From: Streptomyces avermitilis MA-4680 = NBRC 14893
Lineage (GTDB): Bacteria; Actinomycetota; Actinomycetes; Streptomycetales; Streptomycetaceae
Assembly: GCF_000009765.2 (NCBI RefSeq)
Contig: NC_003155.5
Coordinates: forward strand, 6,200,001 to 6,264,000
Direction of reading: 5' to 3'
Length of the DNA stretch: 64,000 nucleotides
Under the pieces are notes generated by a model. It ran no database searches and was not told the origin of the DNA. It was given only the letters and a program-made list of their open reading frames with translations. Each line of letters opens with the position of its first letter. The stretch's first letter is position 1. The translations under genes were made by a program, and so were the position numbers. Below, one piece after another: positions 61,636 through 64,000 of the stretch.

Positions 61636-63981
61636 GTGACCAGCAGACCCTGGACGTTCAGAGCGACCGCGATCGGTGTCGCACTCGCGGCGGCCACCGC
61701 CACGTTCTCGACGTTCGCCGTGGCTCAGGCCGACGACGCCAAAGCCACGACCAGCGTGGACCGGCGCGACCCGCAGCCGGCCAAGACCAAGGTCGACCAC
61801 GACCTCGACGGCCCGCTGAGCAAGACCCGGGCGGCCCAGCGCCAAGAGGCTCTGAACCAGGTCATATCCGGCGACGCCAAGGTGCAGAACCGCGGCGGCT
61901 CGCAGGTCGTGAAGCTCAAGAGCAAGAAGGGCGACAGCAAGTACGTCGAGCTGGGCCGGGAGCAGACGGACCAGATCTTCACCGTCCTGGTCGAGTTCGG
62001 CGACAAGATCGACAGCACGTACGGCGGCACCGCCGGCCCGCTGCACAACAAGATCGCCGCGCCCGACCGCAAGAAGGACAACAGCACGGCCTGGCAGGCG
62101 GACTACAACCAGAAGCACTTCCAGGACCTCTACTTCGGCACCGGCAAGAAGACCGAGTCGCTGAAGAAGTACTACGAGAAGCAGTCCTCGGGCCGCTACT
62201 CGGTCAACGGCAAGGTCAGCGACTGGGTCAAGGTCCCCTACAACGAGGCCCGTTACGGCTCCAACAAGTGCGACACCTGCGCGTGGAACGCCGTCGCCGA
62301 CGGTGTCACCGCCTGGGTCGCCGCCCAGAAGGCGGCCGGCAAGTCCGACGCGGCCATCAAGGCGACCCTGGCGCAGTACGACCAGTGGGACCGCTACGAC
62401 TTCGACGGCGACGGCAACTTCAACGAGCCCGACGGCTACATCGACCACTTCCAGATCGTGCACGCCGGCGAGGACGAGTCCGCGGGCGGCGGCGCCCAGG
62501 GCGAGGACGCGATCTGGGCCCACCGCTGGTACGCGTTCGGCACCGACGCGGGCGCCACGGGCCCGGCCGGAAACAAGCTCGGTGGCACGCAGATCGGCGA
62601 CAGCGGCATCTGGGTCGGCGACTACACCATCCAGCCGGAGAACGGCGGACTCGGCGTCTACGCCCACGAGTACGGCCACGACCTGGGCCTGCCGGACGAG
62701 TACGACACCTCCGGTGGCGGCGAGAACGGCACCGGCTTCTGGACGCTGATGTCGGCCGGCTCCTGGCTCGGCACCGGCAAGAACGCCATCGGCGACCTGC
62801 CCGGTGACATGGGCGCCTGGGACAAGCTCCAGCTGGGCTGGCTGAACTACGCCAAGGCGAAGGCGGCGACGAAGTCGACGCACAAGCTGGGTGTCGCCGA
62901 GTACAACACCAGGAACAAGCAGGCGCTGGTGGTCTCGCTGCCCGACAAGGCGGTCAAGACCGAGGTCGTCGCCCCGGCGCAGGGCGCCACCCAGTGGTGG
63001 AGCGGCAGCGGCAACAACCTCAAGAACACGCTGACCCGTTCGGTCGACCTGACCGGCAAGTCGAAGGCCACGCTGGACCTCGACGGCTGGTGGGACATCG
63101 AGAGCGGCTACGACTACCTCTACGCCGAGGCGTCCACCGACGGCGGCGCCAACTGGACCGCGCTCGACGGCACGGCGAACGGCACCGCCATCCCGCGTGA
63201 CGGCAGCGACAAGCCCGCCCTCACCGGTTCGACCGACGCGTACAAGAAGCTGTCGTACTCGCTGGACGCCTACGCGGGCCAGAAGGTCGACGTCCGTTTC
63301 CGCTACCAGACGGACGGCGGCGCGGCGCAGAAGGGCTTCGCCGCCGACGAGATCTCCGTGACCGCCGACGGCACGGCTCTCTTCTCCGACAACGCGGAGA
63401 CCGCGGACGCGGCGTGGACGGCCTCCGGCTTCTCCCGCATCGGCGCGTCCTTCACGAAGGACTACGCGCAGTACTACCTCGCCGAGAACCGCCAGTACGT
63501 CTCGTACGACAAGACCCTCAAGGTCGGCCCGTACAACTTCGGCTTCTCGACGACGCGTCCGGACTGGGTCGAGCACTACCCGTACCAGAACGGTCTGCTG
63601 GTCTGGCTGTGGGACACCTCGCAGGCGGACGACAACACCAGCGTCCACCCGGGTCAGGGTCTGATCCTGCCGGTCGACGCGCACGCCAAGGCGCTGAAGT
63701 GGGCCAACGGCACGGTCCTGCGGAACAAGATCCAGGCCTTCGACTCGACCTTCAGCACGTACAAGACCGACGCGTTCACGCTCCACAACGCCGACGTCGC
63801 GCTGAAGATCAAGTCGCACAAGGGCGTGCCGGCCTTCGACGACCGGAAGGGCTCGTACTACGACGCGGCGAACCCGTTCGGCAGCGTCAAGGTCACTGAC
63901 ACCAACACCAAGATCAAGATTGTGAAGGAGCCGAAGGATGGCTCGACGATCACGGTCCAGGTGGGCAAGTCGACGAAGTAA
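61636..63981 (+). CDS. Secreted M6-family (immune inhibitor A-like) metalloprotease
   Basis: 781 residues. Signal peptide to about residue 32 (GVALAAATATFSTFAVAQA). A propeptide is followed by the catalytic domain with zinc motif HEYGH (344-348) and LPDEYD. A calcium-loop-like DFDGDGNFNEPDG lies near 255-268. The C-terminal part has VEG/MAM-like beta domains (DLDGWWDIESGYDYLYAEAS; VDVRFRYQTDGGAAQKGFAA). It probably digests extracellular protein. GTG 61636 follows GGGGGAGG. TTGACA at 61553 could be a -35, without a clear -10. The window ends 19 bases after the stop. Confidence 0.93.
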   Translation: MTSRPWTFRATAIGVALAAATATFSTFAVAQADDAKATTSVDRRDPQPAKTKVDHDLDGPLSKTRAAQRQEALNQVISGDAKVQNRGGSQVVKLKSKKGDSKYVELGREQTDQIFTVLVEFGDKIDSTYGGTAGPLHNKIAAPDRKKDNSTAWQADYNQKHFQDLYFGTGKKTESLKKYYEKQSSGRYSVNGKVSDWVKVPYNEARYGSNKCDTCAWNAVADGVTAWVAAQKAAGKSDAAIKATLAQYDQWDRYDFDGDGNFNEPDGYIDHFQIVHAGEDESAGGGAQGEDAIWAHRWYAFGTDAGATGPAGNKLGGTQIGDSGIWVGDYTIQPENGGLGVYAHEYGHDLGLPDEYDTSGGGENGTGFWTLMSAGSWLGTGKNAIGDLPGDMGAWDKLQLGWLNYAKAKAATKSTHKLGVAEYNTRNKQALVVSLPDKAVKTEVVAPAQGATQWWSGSGNNLKNTLTRSVDLTGKSKATLDLDGWWDIESGYDYLYAEASTDGGANWTALDGTANGTAIPRDGSDKPALTGSTDAYKKLSYSLDAYAGQKVDVRFRYQTDGGAAQKGFAADEISVTADGTALFSDNAETADAAWTASGFSRIGASFTKDYAQYYLAENRQYVSYDKTLKVGPYNFGFSTTRPDWVEHYPYQNGLLVWLWDTSQADDNTSVHPGQGLILPVDAHAKALKWANGTVLRNKIQAFDSTFSTYKTDAFTLHNADVALKIKSHKGVPAFDDRKGSYYDAANPFGSVKVTDTNTKIKIVKEPKDGSTITVQVGKSTK

Positions 63982-64000
63982 CTGACATTTACGCAGGTCA

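Overview
The window is a high-GC chromosomal stretch from a Streptomyces (actinomycete). The evidence is very strong third-position G/C bias, frequent GTG starts, GTGA/ATGA start-stop overlaps, a tmRNA encoding the tag ANTKSDSQSFALAA, rare TTA codons, and a gene order typical of the Streptomyces core: ftsX, S41 protease, smpB, ssrA, then matAB, narK-nnaR, sigU-rsuA, helD, malic enzyme, hup, murA. No prophage, insertion sequence or CRISPR array was seen.

Layout. (1) 1-3142: ftsX end, secreted S41 peptidase with a TTA codon, smpB and ssrA (trans-translation pair). (2) 3143-8933: an accessory patch just after ssrA with an orphan CdiI-like immunity protein, a decayed LacI regulator, an aminoglycoside-phosphotransferase-family kinase, a cytochrome P450 and an MFS exporter, then a divergent LysR regulator. 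(3) 10050-15018: the mat operon (matA, matB and an acyltransferase), an exopolysaccharide (PNAG-type) synthesis locus. matA carries a TTA codon and two repeat arrays. It is followed by an 18-G tract lying at the head of a small membrane-protein frame. (4) 15682-20710: DUF3592 remnant, SRPBCC protein, narK and nnaR (nitrate/nitrite uptake and regulation), DUF1772 membrane protein, CGNR zinc-finger regulator. (5) 21206-25211: sigU-rsuA and helD. (6) 25212-29316: candidate antisense-strand small RNA, malic enzyme, hup, murA.

(7) 29586-35663: yqgE, a DUF3039 gene, then a sugar ABC importer with a cytoplasmic GH20 hexosaminidase, which suggests import and intracellular cleavage of an N-acetylhexosamine oligosaccharide. 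(8) 35900-40798: a three-subunit molybdenum hydroxylase operon plus a 48-residue membrane protein. Its iron-sulfur subunit has a ~315-residue low-complexity extension and its Mo subunit appears to lack the catalytic Glu. (9) 40993-46204: SUKH-4-like immunity protein, tRNA-Cys, MFS transporter, SF2 helicase. (10) 46638-49190: IclR regulator, a MenC-like fragment, a Lon-type S16 peptidase, a small gene and a winged-helix regulator behind a TTGCAA operator. (11) 49242-53487: an OpuC-type osmolyte importer lying directly downstream of an Lrp/AsnC gene. (12) 53610-63981: hpd with a palindromic operator, a TPR protein, a glycolate-oxidase-type FAD enzyme, two RDD membrane proteins, a small membrane protein, and a secreted M6 metalloprotease.

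The observations most worth following are the possible bldA control and the G18 tract around the mat locus, the atypical molybdenum hydroxylase, the two orphan immunity-type proteins, and several unassigned palindromic operators and minisatellite-like repeats. I did not see one clearly new multi-gene system. The atypical Mo hydroxylase operon and the mat locus with its extra acyltransferase come closest.
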